The position numbers were made by a program, and so were the translations under genes. Under the pieces are notes generated by a model. It searched no databases, had not been told where the DNA came from, and worked only from the letters and a program-made list of their open reading frames with translations. 64,000 nt of DNA from Luteolibacter sp. LG18 (GTDB taxonomy: Bacteria; Verrucomicrobiota; Verrucomicrobiia; Verrucomicrobiales; Akkermansiaceae). Positions 50,370-61,063 of this stretch are shown here, one piece after another. Every line of letters starts with the position of its first letter. Position 1 is the first letter of the stretch. The stretch lies in NCBI RefSeq assembly GCF_036322585.1, contig NZ_AP024600.1:248001-312000 (forward strand). The letters are read 5' to 3'.

Positions 50370-52481
50370 TCAAGCCCCGCGTGGCACCACCATCCCCCCG
50401 TTCCCGGCTTCCACGGCGACCAGGCACACATCGTCATCGTATTGCGCCCGCCGCTGGAAGGCCGTCACCTCGCAGACGATTTTCGCCGGCATGGCCGCCA
50501 TCGGGCCGTCCAGCGCCTCATCGAAGCACTTCGCCAGCCGGTCGACCCCGAAGGCCTCCCCGGCCGGATTTTCCGCCTCCACCGCCCCATCCGTGTAGAG
50601 CAAAAAGACATCTCCCGTCCGCAGCGGGGACTCGGTGGTGTGGTAGGCGGCCCGCGGCATCAGCCCCAGCGCGGGCTGGCGGGGCGGATCGGCCCACAGC
50701 GGCTCGGGAGTCCGGCCGCTTCCACGGCGCACCCGCAGGGGTGCCGGATGCCCTGCCACCGCCCACGACACCTTGCCATTCCGGGTGTCCAGGATCAGGA
50801 AAAACGCCGTCACGAACAGGGTCTGGCCGCTGCGGGCGATCACCTCGTGCAGGTGCCGGTTCAGCTCGCTGAGAAACGCTCCCGGGTCCCGCGCCTGCTC
50901 GGTGCTGTTCCGCACCAGCGCCCGCAGGATCGCCGTCACCAGCGCCGACCGCGCTCCGTGGCCCATCACATCCGCGATCAGCACCCCGGCGCAATCGTCG
51001 CCCAATTCGATCAGGTCGAAAAAGTCACCGCCCACCGTCGAGGCCGGTTGGTAGAAATGCGCGAATTTCAGCCGCAGTGCGGCTTCCACCTCCGCCGGTG
51101 GCACGTCCGGATACCCGGAGGGCAGCAGGGCGTTCTGGAACTGCCGGGCCATCTCCAGATCCTCCTGAATCACCGAGGTCTTCGCCGAAACCTCCTCCTC
51201 CAGCTCGCGTTGGTAACGCAGCACCCGCGAGGTCATCACCGCCAGATCCCCGGCCAAGGCCTCCACCTCGTCGCCGGTCCGGATCGCCTGGATCCGCTGC
51301 AGATCCTCCTCCGCCGCGGCCCGCTTCGCCTTCACCACCGCCTCATCCGGACGATCGCCCTGATGCAGCCGCGCGGTGGCGGATATCGAGCGCGCGGCCC
51401 GTCCCAGCACCTCCAGCGGGGCGAGCACCTTCCGCCGGATGAAGGCAAACCCCGCCAGCGCGCACAGCCCGACCAGCAGCGCCGAGCCGACACCCACCCA
51501 CGCCAGATTCCTTCGCAGCGGAGCCACCACCTCGTCCCTGCGTGACGAAAAAATCACGTAGCCACCGGGCTTTCCACCCTCCTCACCCAGCTTCATGAAC
51601 CCGCACAGCCGGGACTCCCCGGCCTCCTCCCGCCGCACCGTACCGCTGCGGCCGCCCTTGGTGATTTCCCACAGCGTGTCGGCATCGACCGATTCCTTCA
51701 GCGAGACAAAGCCACTCCGAGAGCTGGCCAGGATCCGCCCGTCCGGCAGCACGATTTCCCAGCGTTCGCCCTTCGCCTCGCCATCGAATCCCAGCGTCCG
51801 GAACAGCGAGGTGATGTCCACCGACATCTTCGCGACCCCGGCGAAGGCCGCGCCATCGTAAAGCGGCACCACCACGTCCTGGGAAAACACCCGCGAGCTC
51901 TCGTCGAACTCCAGCACATCCGTCCAGACCTGCCCCTTCGGCAGCGCCCGCCCCTTTTGCCACCACGCCTCGTCCGCCTGGTCGTAGTCGCTGGTCTTCT
52001 CATTGGTGGCCACCAGCCGACCCTCCTTGTCGGTCACCAGCGCCTCGGCCACCTCCGGGTGGATCGCCAGGAACTCCCGCAGGCTATCCGCGCCGCGGTT
52101 CCGGATCGTCGCCTGGATGCGCGGCTCGTTCACGTCCCACGACGGCCACGAGGCATCGATGCTCCGTGTTTCCTCCCGCACCTCGCGGATGTCCCGGCTG
52201 GAAAGCTCGCGGTTCTTTGCCGTGAGGAACTCCACCAGCGCGGCATCCGCGTCCTGCCAGGTGGCGAAGAGCTTACCCTCCTCGTTCGAGGCCTGCTGGA
52301 TCGCCTGCACCAGCGTCAGCGCCTCCATCTGGTGCATCTTCCCGCGCTCCCGCACCATCCCCCGGTAGGCGATGGTTTCCAGCACGATCAGCCCCACCAC
52401 CAGCGGCACCGCCGCGGCGATCAACAGCGCCGCAACGAACTTCCCACGCAATCCGGGCAGATGGAACCTCATCGTTGCCAT
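50370..52481 (-). CDS. Membrane SpoIIE/RsbU-type protein phosphatase with sensor domain
   Basis: Protein of 703 residues. A first transmembrane helix (FVAALLIAAAVPLVVGLIVL) is followed by a periplasmic dCache-like sensor domain (ALVTDKEGRLVATNEKTSDY and DVVVPLYDGAAFAGVAKMSV), a second helix (GSALLVGLCALAGFAFI), a HAMP-like segment and a PP2C/SpoIIE phosphatase domain. The domain shows YQPASTVGGDFFDLIELGDD, GVLIADVMGHGARSALVTAI and LYTDGAVEAENPAG, with the metal Asp residues present. Such proteins dephosphorylate anti-anti-sigma partners. Placed between gap and pgk. ATG possible at 52481 or 52472. Confidence 0.9.
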   Translation of the reverse strand: MATMRFHLPGLRGKFVAALLIAAAVPLVVGLIVLETIAYRGMVRERGKMHQMEALTLVQAIQQASNEEGKLFATWQDADAALVEFLTAKNRELSSRDIREVREETRSIDASWPSWDVNEPRIQATIRNRGADSLREFLAIHPEVAEALVTDKEGRLVATNEKTSDYDQADEAWWQKGRALPKGQVWTDVLEFDESSRVFSQDVVVPLYDGAAFAGVAKMSVDITSLFRTLGFDGEAKGERWEIVLPDGRILASSRSGFVSLKESVDADTLWEITKGGRSGTVRREEAGESRLCGFMKLGEEGGKPGGYVIFSSRRDEVVAPLRRNLAWVGVGSALLVGLCALAGFAFIRRKVLAPLEVLGRAARSISATARLHQGDRPDEAVVKAKRAAAEEDLQRIQAIRTGDEVEALAGDLAVMTSRVLRYQRELEEEVSAKTSVIQEDLEMARQFQNALLPSGYPDVPPAEVEAALRLKFAHFYQPASTVGGDFFDLIELGDDCAGVLIADVMGHGARSALVTAILRALVRNSTEQARDPGAFLSELNRHLHEVIARSGQTLFVTAFFLILDTRNGKVSWAVAGHPAPLRVRRGSGRTPEPLWADPPRQPALGLMPRAAYHTTESPLRTGDVFLLYTDGAVEAENPAGEAFGVDRLAKCFDEALDGPMAAMPAKIVCEVTAFQRRAQYDDDVCLVAVEAGNGGMVVPRGA

Positions 52482-52546
52482 CTAACACGCTTCCGGCCCT
52501 CCTCGCCAGAACCATTTGCTTTTCGCAAGCCCTCTTGTGGAACGCA

Positions 52547-52580
52547 AAAACGGCGACCCGGAGCACCGGACCGCCGTTTT
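52547..52580 (-). terminator. Intrinsic terminator of gap
   Basis: Inverted arms AAAACGGCG and CGCCGTTTT with an extended GC-rich inner stem (two mismatches) lie about 25 bases past the gap stop. On the minus strand it is followed by a T run. It separates gap from the phosphatase-pgk-tpiA genes. Confidence 0.7.
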
Positions 52581-52602
52581 GAAATCAGGCGTCAGCCGGG
52601 GA

Positions 52603-53772
<1,170 letters not shown>

Positions 53773-53845
53773 TCAATCGTCCTCGGCCCCGAAATTCACG
53801 CGATCCCGCTTGTTTTGGGGTTTTTCGACCGTATCGGGTCCAAGA

Positions 53846-54649
53846 ATGTGGCGTGTTCTCGCATTTTCCTGCGTTTTGTTGTTTCCGGCGATGGCCTTTC
53901 CTAACGAAGTCGTCACCGCGGAACCCGTGCTTCAGAACCTCGCGTCCCTGGAAGCCCCTTTCCGAAAGGAATCCCTCACCGGCACCTTCGTGTTCGGGGA
54001 CCCTGCGACCGGTCCCCTGAAGGTCTGGAACCCCGCCCGGGCAAAGAAACGCGAGATCCCGGCCTCCACCTTCAAGATCGCGAACACCGTCATCGGACTG
54101 GAGACCGGAGCCGTCAAAACCATCGACGAAGTGCTGCCCTACGGCGGCAAACCGCAGTGGATGAAGGAATGGGAGCACGACATGCCACTGCGCGAAGCGA
54201 TGCCGCTGTCCGCCGTGCCCATTTATCAGGAACTGGCGCGGCGGGTGGGCCTGGAGCGGATGCAGGCCTCGGTGACGAAACTCCACTATGGAAACGGCCG
54301 GATCGGCCAAGTGGTCGACCGCTTCTGGCTCGATGGCCCGCTGGAAATCTCGCCGGTGGAGCAGGTCGATTTCCTCGGCCGCCTGCTGCGCGGGCAGCTC
54401 CCGGTTTCCGATGCCGCCGTGGCCGGGGTGAAGGAGATCCTCCCGAAAACCGCGCTCGGCACCGCCACCGTCCGCTACAAGACCGGCTGGTCCACCAACA
54501 GCAAGCCCCAGCTCGGCTGGCTGGTGGGGTGGCTGGAAACCGCAGACGGGAAAACGACGCCCTTCGCCCTCAACATCGACATGCCCACCCAGGATCTGGC
54601 GGCCAAGCGGCTGCCGCTCGCGCTGGCCTGCCTGGAGATTGCGAAATAA
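53846..54649 (+). CDS. Class D (OXA-type) beta-lactamase
   Basis: Exported serine beta-lactamase of 267 residues with signal peptide (MWRVLAFSCVLLFPAMAF). All class D motifs are present: STFK at 74-77, SAV at 122-124, YGN at 148-150, Trp161 in the omega-loop region and KTGW at 212-215 followed by WLVGW. The distances from the active Ser (48, 74, 87 and 138 residues) equal those of OXA-10 in the standard numbering. It therefore looks catalytically complete. Start at the ATG at 53846; a weak promoter (TTGTTT-16-TATCGG) ends 8 bases before it. Chromosomal context between gap and sugar genes suggests an intrinsic gene. Confidence 0.9.
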   Translation: MWRVLAFSCVLLFPAMAFPNEVVTAEPVLQNLASLEAPFRKESLTGTFVFGDPATGPLKVWNPARAKKREIPASTFKIANTVIGLETGAVKTIDEVLPYGGKPQWMKEWEHDMPLREAMPLSAVPIYQELARRVGLERMQASVTKLHYGNGRIGQVVDRFWLDGPLEISPVEQVDFLGRLLRGQLPVSDAAVAGVKEILPKTALGTATVRYKTGWSTNSKPQLGWLVGWLETADGKTTPFALNIDMPTQDLAAKRLPLALACLEIAK

Positions 54650-54762
54650 CGGGCCAAGTCCGGTAACGTCTTCCCGTAGGATTGCGCCGGATCGCCCGCG
54701 CGCGTTAAATGGAAGGCGGATGGCTCACTTCCCCCAACCCGGAGCCGTTCTCCCCCCCTTGC

Positions 54763-55962
54763 ATGAGAATCCTGATCCACGACTACGCCGGTCACGCTTT
54801 TCCGACCGCGCTGAGCCGAGAGCTGGCCGCGCGCGGACATGAGGTCGCGCACGTGTTCGCCAGCGACCTGCAAACCCCGCGTGGAGATCTGAAACGCCGG
54901 GACACGGACGCGCCCGGGCTGGCGTTCCATGAGATCCCGATGGATCCGGATTATCCGCGCTACAAGTACTCCTTCCTCCGCCGCCGCAGCATGGAGATCG
55001 GCTACGGCAAGCGCGCCGCCGCCTTCATCCGCGAGTGGAAACCGGACGCCGTCCTTTCCGGCAACACCCCCACCGAGGTCCAGGAGCCGATCACCCGCGC
55101 CACCCTCGCCGCAGGCGGCCGCTTCTACTACTGGCTCCAGGACTTCTACAGCCTGGCGGTGGACAAGCTGCTGCGGAAAAAGATGCCGGGCATCGGCCAT
55201 GCCGTGGGCGCGTGGTACCGGTTCCTGGAAGGACGCCAATTCCGCCGCAGCTCGCGAATCGTGGCGATCACCGGCGACTTCGGTCCGATCCTCGCCGGGG
55301 AATTCGGCGTGGCTCCGAACCGGGTGGCGGTGGTGCCGAACTGGGCCCTCATCGAGGAGCTGCCGATGCACGACAAGGACAACGCCTGGGCGCGCCGCCA
55401 CGATCTCCACGACAAGTTCGTCTACCTCTACTCCGGCACCATCGGGATGAAACACAACCCGGCGCTGATCCTGGAGCTGGCTAGGAAATTTTCCGGCGAC
55501 CCGAAGGTGCGCGTGGTGGTGGTGTCCGAGGGCATCGGCGCGGAATGGCTGAGGAAGGAAGCCGGAGACACGCTGCCGAACCTGGTGATCCTGCCCTACC
55601 AACCCTTCGCCGAGCTGCCACAGGTGCTGGCCACCGGCGACGTGCTGGTGGGCATCCTGGAACCGGCCGCGGGCACCTTCTCGGTGCCCTCGAAAACCCT
55701 CAGCTACCTCTGCGCCGGCCGGCCGCTGCTGCTGGCCGTGCCGCACGACAACCTGGCCGCCCGCATCACCCGCGACGAGGGCGCGGGGGTGACCGTGGAG
55801 CCGCATGATCTCGACGGATTTATCTCGGCAGCAGGCACCCTCCTAACAGATACTCCACGCCGCGTGGAAACCGGGCGCAATGCCCGCGCCTACGCCGAAA
55901 AGACTTTTTCCATCGGCCCCACGGCCACCACCTTCGAGGCGATCCTCGCGAAACAGGCCTGA
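54763..55962 (+). CDS. Glycosyltransferase (GT4-like, GT-B fold)
   Basis: Protein of 399 residues starting MRILIHDYAGHAFPTALSRE. The N-terminal Rossmann domain ends near RFYYWLQDFYSL; the C-terminal one has FVYLYSGTIGMKHNPALILE and LPYQPFAELPQVLATGDVLV, then FSVPSKTLSYLCAGRPLLLA, the GT4 donor-binding block. It resembles WbuB-like enzymes of cell-surface polysaccharide assembly. First gene of a likely exopolysaccharide locus. Confidence 0.87.
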   Translation: MRILIHDYAGHAFPTALSRELAARGHEVAHVFASDLQTPRGDLKRRDTDAPGLAFHEIPMDPDYPRYKYSFLRRRSMEIGYGKRAAAFIREWKPDAVLSGNTPTEVQEPITRATLAAGGRFYYWLQDFYSLAVDKLLRKKMPGIGHAVGAWYRFLEGRQFRRSSRIVAITGDFGPILAGEFGVAPNRVAVVPNWALIEELPMHDKDNAWARRHDLHDKFVYLYSGTIGMKHNPALILELARKFSGDPKVRVVVVSEGIGAEWLRKEAGDTLPNLVILPYQPFAELPQVLATGDVLVGILEPAAGTFSVPSKTLSYLCAGRPLLLAVPHDNLAARITRDEGAGVTVEPHDLDGFISAAGTLLTDTPRRVETGRNARAYAEKTFSIGPTATTFEAILAKQA

Positions 55963-56007
55963 CGGTTCCGCGGCGGCACGCCACCACCTTCAGCCACCCG
56001 ACTCCCG

Positions 56008-57192
56008 ATGCGCTGCCTCTGGATCACCCGACAGGACCCGCGCCCTTCCGACAGCGGCGAGTTGATCTACACCCGCGGCCTGCTGCGCGCCCTTTCCGCC
56101 CATCCGGGATTCAAGGTCACGGTGCTGGCCCACCGCGCCGCCACCACACCGGAGGAACCGCCCGATCCGAAGCTGCGCTGGGAACTCCACGGCTGGATTC
56201 CAAAGGGCCGTCTCGGCGGACTGTTCTCCCGCCTGCCGAGCGACGCCTGGCGGCTGGGCAATTTCACGATGCGGGACAGCCTCGAGACGCTCTCCGAGGA
56301 AGGCCACTGGGACTGGGTCATCATCGACCAGGCCGCCTGCGGCTGGGTGCTGAAACACCTGCCCGAGCCCGGACGCCCGAAGGTCGCCTACCTGGCCCAC
56401 AACCACGAGGCGACCGTGCGCAAGCAGGTGGCTTCGGAACGCGGCGGCTCGCCCCCGTTCCGCGCCGCGCTCGCGTGGGATGCCTGGAAATACGCCCGGC
56501 TGGAACGCGCGGTCTGCGAACGCGCCGACCTCATCAGCGCGATCACCCCGCGGGATGAGGCCCTCTTCAAGCGCGAGTTTCCGTCGAAGCCCACCATCTG
56601 CCTGCCGCCCGGCTACAAGGGCCCGATGGTGGAAACCCCGCCACCGATCGTGAAGGGCAGCCCACGTCGCGTGGTGCTGGCGGGAGCCTTCGAATGGCTG
56701 GCGAAGCGACGGAACCTCGAAATGTTCCTCGCCGCGGCGGATGGCCCGTTCCGCCATCACAACATCCACTTCGTGGTCGCAGGGAAGGCCGATCCCGCCT
56801 ATTTCGCCGCCTTGGGCAAACGGTATCCGTGGGCGGAGTTCCACGCCAACGTGCCCTCGATGGACAAATACCTGTCCAACGCCCGCATCGGACTGATCCC
56901 GGAAGCACTCGGTGGCGGCTTCAAGCTGAAGGCGCTCGACTACATCTTCCGCGGGCTTCCCATCGCCGCGCTGGAACCCGCGCTCAGCGGGCTGCCGGTC
57001 GATCCCGGCCAGGACGCCATCGTGGCGCGGACCCCGGCCGACCTCGCGAACGTGGTGGCCGCGCGCATCGACGACCTGGAATTTCTCAACGCCGCCGCGG
57101 CCCGGGCCTTGTTCGCCTGCCGCGCGGCTTTCCATTGGGAGGACCGGGGTTCAACCCTGGCCCATGCCTTGGAGGATCTCGCCACGCGATGA
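56008..57192 (+). CDS. Glycosyltransferase (GT4-like)
   Basis: Protein of 394 residues starting MRCLWITRQDPRPSDSGELI, a layout with the sugar-acceptor glycine loop of GT-B enzymes. The donor domain shows RVVLAGAFEWLAKRRNLEMF, FVVAGKADPAYFAALGKRYP and GLIPEALGGGFKLKALDYIF, followed by GLPIAALEPALSGL. The stop overlaps the start of the polymerase-like gene as ATGA. Probably adds a sugar to the repeat unit; donor unknown. Confidence 0.84.
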   Translation: MRCLWITRQDPRPSDSGELIYTRGLLRALSAHPGFKVTVLAHRAATTPEEPPDPKLRWELHGWIPKGRLGGLFSRLPSDAWRLGNFTMRDSLETLSEEGHWDWVIIDQAACGWVLKHLPEPGRPKVAYLAHNHEATVRKQVASERGGSPPFRAALAWDAWKYARLERAVCERADLISAITPRDEALFKREFPSKPTICLPPGYKGPMVETPPPIVKGSPRRVVLAGAFEWLAKRRNLEMFLAAADGPFRHHNIHFVVAGKADPAYFAALGKRYPWAEFHANVPSMDKYLSNARIGLIPEALGGGFKLKALDYIFRGLPIAALEPALSGLPVDPGQDAIVARTPADLANVVAARIDDLEFLNAAAARALFACRAAFHWEDRGSTLAHALEDLATR

Positions 57193-58580
57193 ATGATGCC
57201 GCCACCATCGGGGACGATCCGGTCCGGGTGCCCGCCGCCGCCAGCGCGGGGCGGGTGGAGCTGTGGCTGTGGGTCTTCATGCTCTCCTTCGCCCTGGACT
57301 ACCGCGCCGATGAAGCGCGCGCCGAAGGAGCCGGAGCCGGTCTCGACCAGCTCGTGTTCCTCGGTTTGTCCGGGCTCTCGACACTGGCGATCCTGTGGCA
57401 CGGCTGGCGTCATCTGCTGACCCGCCCGGGCGCGTGGACGCTCCTGATGTGGGGCGCGTTCCTGTGCTTCATGCTGGGCAATGCCTTTCTCCAAGGCGTG
57501 GCACCGGGACACTCGCTGCGGATCATCCTGCCGCTGGTGCTGTGCCTCTGCGGGATGATGAACTCCCACATCGCGGGCTGCCTGGGGATCACGCCCTCAC
57601 GCATCGTCGCTCCAGTGTTCGTCGCCGCATGCACCAACATCTGCTGGCGGATCGCCCAGGGCTTCCTCTTCAAGGGCGTGACCTTGGACACCGTGCGGGT
57701 GGAGGTCCAGAGCTCGGCGAACAACTGGCTGGCGGCGTGGATCGGCTGCTGCGTGCTGCTGCGGCGTGGTTTCGACTGGCGGCTGCTGGTCGGCTGCGGG
57801 GTGCTGTTCACCGGGATCTTCATCACCGTGACGCGCTCGCTGCTGTTTCCCGTGATCGCCTCGGCGCTCGCGGTTTCCCTCTGCTACCTGATCGGGATAG
57901 CGTGGGGGCTGTTCCGCGCCCGCGAGATCCCGCGCCGGTTGATGCCGGTGGCCGTGGCAGGAGGGTTGGTCGTGCTCGGCGTGGCGGCGATGTTCGTGGT
58001 GGAGCCCACGTTGGTGGAGCGCTGGAACGAGCGCCTGTTCCACCACGCCTCGGACCGCAATGTGAAGTCCGACATCTCCTACCTCACCCGCCGCGCCGAG
58101 GCCGATGCGATCCTCCACATCCTGAACAAGGATCCGGTCCACTACCTCCACGGCAAGGGCATCGGCGCGACGTATTACTGGGACCCCGCCTACATGCCGG
58201 AGATCCATCTGGTCTACCCGGTGGAAATGGAGCTGGGCCACGAGGTGTGGTTCGCCGGCCACTCGTTGTGGACCTACGCGCTGTTCTCCGGTGGCGTGAT
58301 CGGAGTGGGTGCCTACCTGCTGCTGCTCGGCAGCACCATGTTCGCCAGTCTGCGGGCCGCCCGCGCCAATGCTTCCGATCCCGGCCCGGACCAATGGCTG
58401 GCGTTCCTGCCCTTCGTGGCGGTGCTGTGCCTGGTGAGCGAAAGCGTCACCTCGAATCCCTTCGACGAGCGCCTCGCCGCGATCATCTTCGGCGTCATGG
58501 CCGGTCTGCCGCAGGCCTTCATGGTGCGCGCGTCATGGATCCACGCCGCGCAAACACCACCTCCAGCCTCACTCCGATGA
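57189..58580 (+). CDS. O-antigen ligase/polymerase-like membrane protein
   Basis: Integral membrane protein of 463 residues with about ten transmembrane helices, including LIRIILPLVLCLCGMMNSHI-like, LLVGCGVLFTGIFITVTRSL and LMPVAVAGGLVVLGVAAMFV. A long hydrophilic loop in the second half (WNERLFHHASDRNVKSDISY to EVWFAGHSLWTYALFSGGVI) has the conserved H-S/N-x-x-L-x-x-x-x-x-G pattern of Wzy/WaaL proteins. Coupled on both sides by ATGA overlaps with glycosyltransferase genes. Confidence 0.8.
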   Translation: MNDAATIGDDPVRVPAAASAGRVELWLWVFMLSFALDYRADEARAEGAGAGLDQLVFLGLSGLSTLAILWHGWRHLLTRPGAWTLLMWGAFLCFMLGNAFLQGVAPGHSLRIILPLVLCLCGMMNSHIAGCLGITPSRIVAPVFVAACTNICWRIAQGFLFKGVTLDTVRVEVQSSANNWLAAWIGCCVLLRRGFDWRLLVGCGVLFTGIFITVTRSLLFPVIASALAVSLCYLIGIAWGLFRAREIPRRLMPVAVAGGLVVLGVAAMFVVEPTLVERWNERLFHHASDRNVKSDISYLTRRAEADAILHILNKDPVHYLHGKGIGATYYWDPAYMPEIHLVYPVEMELGHEVWFAGHSLWTYALFSGGVIGVGAYLLLLGSTMFASLRAARANASDPGPDQWLAFLPFVAVLCLVSESVTSNPFDERLAAIIFGVMAGLPQAFMVRASWIHAAQTPPPASLR

Positions 58581-59848
58581 ACGCGCACGCCGGACCACCG
58601 CCGACCATCGCCTTGATCGACCCGCTGTGGTACGGGCACCACCCGATGTATTTCGCGCAGTTCACGACGTCGTTCCTGAAAGCGGGGGCCCGTGTGATCG
58701 GGCTGTGCCCCGAACCCGCCGAAGCCACCGCCGACGCGATCACCGCGGCGGCCTTCCGCGGCATCCCGGATGCAGCGGAACGCATCTCGATGCACCACCT
58801 CCCGGCCGGAAAACGGAGCTGGTTCGGCAACCGCTTCGAAGGCGACCCATGGCGCACCTTCCAACGGTGGCGGCGGGCCGCGAATGCCCTGGACGAGGCC
58901 GAGGCGCTGACCCGTTGGCACGCGGATTTGGTCTACTTCCCCTACCTCGACAGCTACCTGCGGTTCCTGCCCGTCGCCCAGGTGCCCGCCACCACCTTCG
59001 GTCGACCGTGGAGCGGCCTCTACCTCCGCAACCACCATCACGCGGAGCCTCCCTCGCCCAAGCGCCAGCTCCGGTTTCTCGCCAAGGGCGACGCCCTGAT
59101 GCGGAGCGACCTTTGCCGCGGCATCGGCGTGCTGGACGAACGCTTCAACGGCTCGCTGGAAGCCTACACCGGCCAACCCGTCGTTTCCTATCCGGACGCA
59201 ACCAACACCGAGATCACCCCGGAGCCCACCGCGCTCGCCCGCACCGTGCTCGCCGAGGCCCGAGGGCGGAAAATCATCGGCCTGATCGGGCTGGAAAAGC
59301 GCAAGGGCCTGCTCACGCTGCTGAAGGTGGCGGTGGAGGCGGATCGCTTGAAGCTGCCCTGGTTCTTCGTCTGTGGCGGTGTCTTCGGCCGCCACCTTTT
59401 CCAGCCGGACGAGCAGGCGTTCATCGATGGCATCGTGGCGCGGGTCCAATCGGGCGGGCTGGACAACCTCCACTTCGACCCCGCGGCGAAGCGGATCGGC
59501 ACCGATGCGGAGTTCAACTCGCTGTTCTCCACCTTCAACATCGCCTGGACCGCCTACGAGGGCTTCGAGGGCAGCAGCGGCGCGCTGACCAAGGCCGCCG
59601 AGTTCAACATCCCGTCCCTGGCCACGGCGGGCGAATGCATCGGCGCGCGGGTGGAACGCCACCGCATCGGGCTGGCAATCCCGGAGGGCGATCCGACCAA
59701 GGCGCTGGAGGCAATCCGGAGGATCTTCGAAGCAAAGGATTGGGACGACCGCCCGTTGAACCCCGACTACGAGACTTATCGTAGCGAACACAACCTTGCC
59801 CGCCTCGACACCATCCTCGCCGCACTGGTGGCTGGAGTTATTCCTTGA
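58577..59848 (+). CDS. Glycosyltransferase-like protein
   Basis: Protein of 423 residues starting with IALIDPLWYGHHPMYFAQFT. The two-domain GT-B plan is visible: LVYFPYLDSYLRFLPVAQVP in the first domain, and KIIGLIGLEKRKGLLTLLKV then FNIAWTAYEGFEGSSGALTK in the second. The latter holds the usual donor-site acidic and Gly residues. The start overlaps the stop of the polymerase-like gene. Its end overlaps a convergent lipoprotein gene by 11 bases. Confidence 0.8.
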   Translation: MNAHAGPPPTIALIDPLWYGHHPMYFAQFTTSFLKAGARVIGLCPEPAEATADAITAAAFRGIPDAAERISMHHLPAGKRSWFGNRFEGDPWRTFQRWRRAANALDEAEALTRWHADLVYFPYLDSYLRFLPVAQVPATTFGRPWSGLYLRNHHHAEPPSPKRQLRFLAKGDALMRSDLCRGIGVLDERFNGSLEAYTGQPVVSYPDATNTEITPEPTALARTVLAEARGRKIIGLIGLEKRKGLLTLLKVAVEADRLKLPWFFVCGGVFGRHLFQPDEQAFIDGIVARVQSGGLDNLHFDPAAKRIGTDAEFNSLFSTFNIAWTAYEGFEGSSGALTKAAEFNIPSLATAGECIGARVERHRIGLAIPEGDPTKALEAIRRIFEAKDWDDRPLNPDYETYRSEHNLARLDTILAALVAGVIP

Positions 59849-60218
59849 GGCGGAACTCCTTCACCATCCGCCGCGGCACCACGATCTCCTTCCGGGTCAT
59901 CACCCCGCTCGCGTCCCGGAACGGGATCGAGACGACCAGCTCGGTGGCACCGATCGTCTTCAGGTATCCGGTGACCATCTGCCCGGCGGCAGTTTCCACG
60001 ATCATCTCCGGGGCCGCCGCGCCGCCATCGAGCGCCGAGGCGCTACCATAGACCAGGATCGCGCAGGTTTCCCCGGCGGAGGACGATTTGAGATCGTTCA
60101 GCGCGACCGCCCGGTAGCGCCCGATGTCCTCGGCGGTGGGGCGCGTGAACTTGGCCGGATCCTTGCACGAGGACAACGGCAGGACGGCGGCGAGCACCAG
60201 CCAGGGAAGTCGTTTCAT
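59838..60218 (-). CDS. Small lipoprotein
   Basis: Protein of 126 residues with lipoprotein signal MKRLPWLVLAAVLPLSSC. The mature part is a small beta-rich domain (ETAAGQMVTGYLKTIGATEL and SIPFRDASGVMTRKEIVVPR). An alternative ATG lies two codons upstream at 60224. Divergent from the phosphodiesterase gene and convergent with the last glycosyltransferase. No family recognised. Confidence 0.7.
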   Translation of the reverse strand: MKRLPWLVLAAVLPLSSCKDPAKFTRPTAEDIGRYRAVALNDLKSSSAGETCAILVYGSASALDGGAAAPEMIVETAAGQMVTGYLKTIGATELVVSIPFRDASGVMTRKEIVVPRRMVKEFRLKE

Positions 60219-60331
60219 GACCATGCGCCGGTTCACCGGCTTCCCACCGGTAGCAAAGGACCCGTTGAAAATCAAGCGGCCGGAATTTGACCGGCTTGCG
60301 GGCCGGGCGGTTGATGTTAGAGTGGAGTGTC

Positions 60332-61063
60332 ATGCCCCGCCCCCTGTTCATCGCCCACCGCGGGGCCTCGGACGCCGCCCCCGAGAACACCCTGGCCGCC
60401 TTCCGCAAGGCGTGGGAAGAAGGGGCTGACGGCATCGAGGGGGATTTTCGGGTCACCGTCGACGGGCAGGTGATCTGCATCCACGACGCGGACACCAAGC
60501 GCACCGCCGGGATCAAGCACCGGGTGGAACGCTGCCACTGGAAAACGCTGGCGGGCCTCGACGTCGGTTCGTGGAAGGGCAAACGGTTCGCCGGGGAACG
60601 GATTCCGCTGCTAACGGAGGTGTTGGAAATTCTCCCCCCGGGAAAGCGGCTGTTCATCGAAATCAAATCCCGGCTGCGGATCATCGAGCCGCTGAAACAG
60701 GTCCTGAGCCAACATGGTGCGGATCCGAAGCAGGTCGTGCTCATGGCCTTCGATCCGGTGATCGTTTCGGCCTGCCGGGAAGCGATGCCCTCGTTCGAAA
60801 GCCACCTGATCCACTCGCTCAAGGGCATCTCGAAACCCGCCCGGGCCGCCGCCTACGCCAGCGAGTTCGAACGCTGCGGGGCCCAGGGCCTCCAGTTCGA
60901 TTGCCGCGCGCCGGTGTCCGCGGAATGGCTCGCGTCGCTGGACTGCCCGCTCACCTCGTGGACCGTCAATGACATGAAAACCGCCCGCAAGGTCCTCGCG
61001 CTCGGCGTCGATCACCTCACCACCAACAAGCCCGCGAAGCTGAGGGAGGCTCTGGGAGAGTAG
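60332..61063 (+). CDS. Glycerophosphodiester phosphodiesterase
   Basis: GDPD-family enzyme of 243 residues that hydrolyses deacylated phospholipids to glycerol 3-phosphate. It has FIAHRGASDAAPENTLAAF with the catalytic His and Glu, DGIEGDFRVTVDGQVICIHD with the second His, and LFIEIKSRLRI. ADxxGVDxITTNKP-like C-terminus reads LALGVDHLTTNKPAKLREAL. No signal peptide, so cytoplasmic. The Glu-x-Asp metal pair is EGD, slightly off the common E-x-D. The palindromic element begins at its TAG stop. Confidence 0.9.
   Translation: MPRPLFIAHRGASDAAPENTLAAFRKAWEEGADGIEGDFRVTVDGQVICIHDADTKRTAGIKHRVERCHWKTLAGLDVGSWKGKRFAGERIPLLTEVLEILPPGKRLFIEIKSRLRIIEPLKQVLSQHGADPKQVVLMAFDPVIVSACREAMPSFESHLIHSLKGISKPARAAAYASEFERCGAQGLQFDCRAPVSAEWLASLDCPLTSWTVNDMKTARKVLALGVDHLTTNKPAKLREALGE

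Noticed and set aside
48326-50872. 848-residue plus-strand frame antisense to tpiA and pgk
   Set aside because: Both glycolytic genes are unmistakable on the minus strand; the opposite frame has no domain.
52480-52485. TTAGAT on the minus strand as a leaderless -10 box for the SpoIIE-type phosphatase
   Set aside because: The -35 position (TGGCGA) does not match consensus, and the choice of start codon (52481 or 52472) is uncertain.
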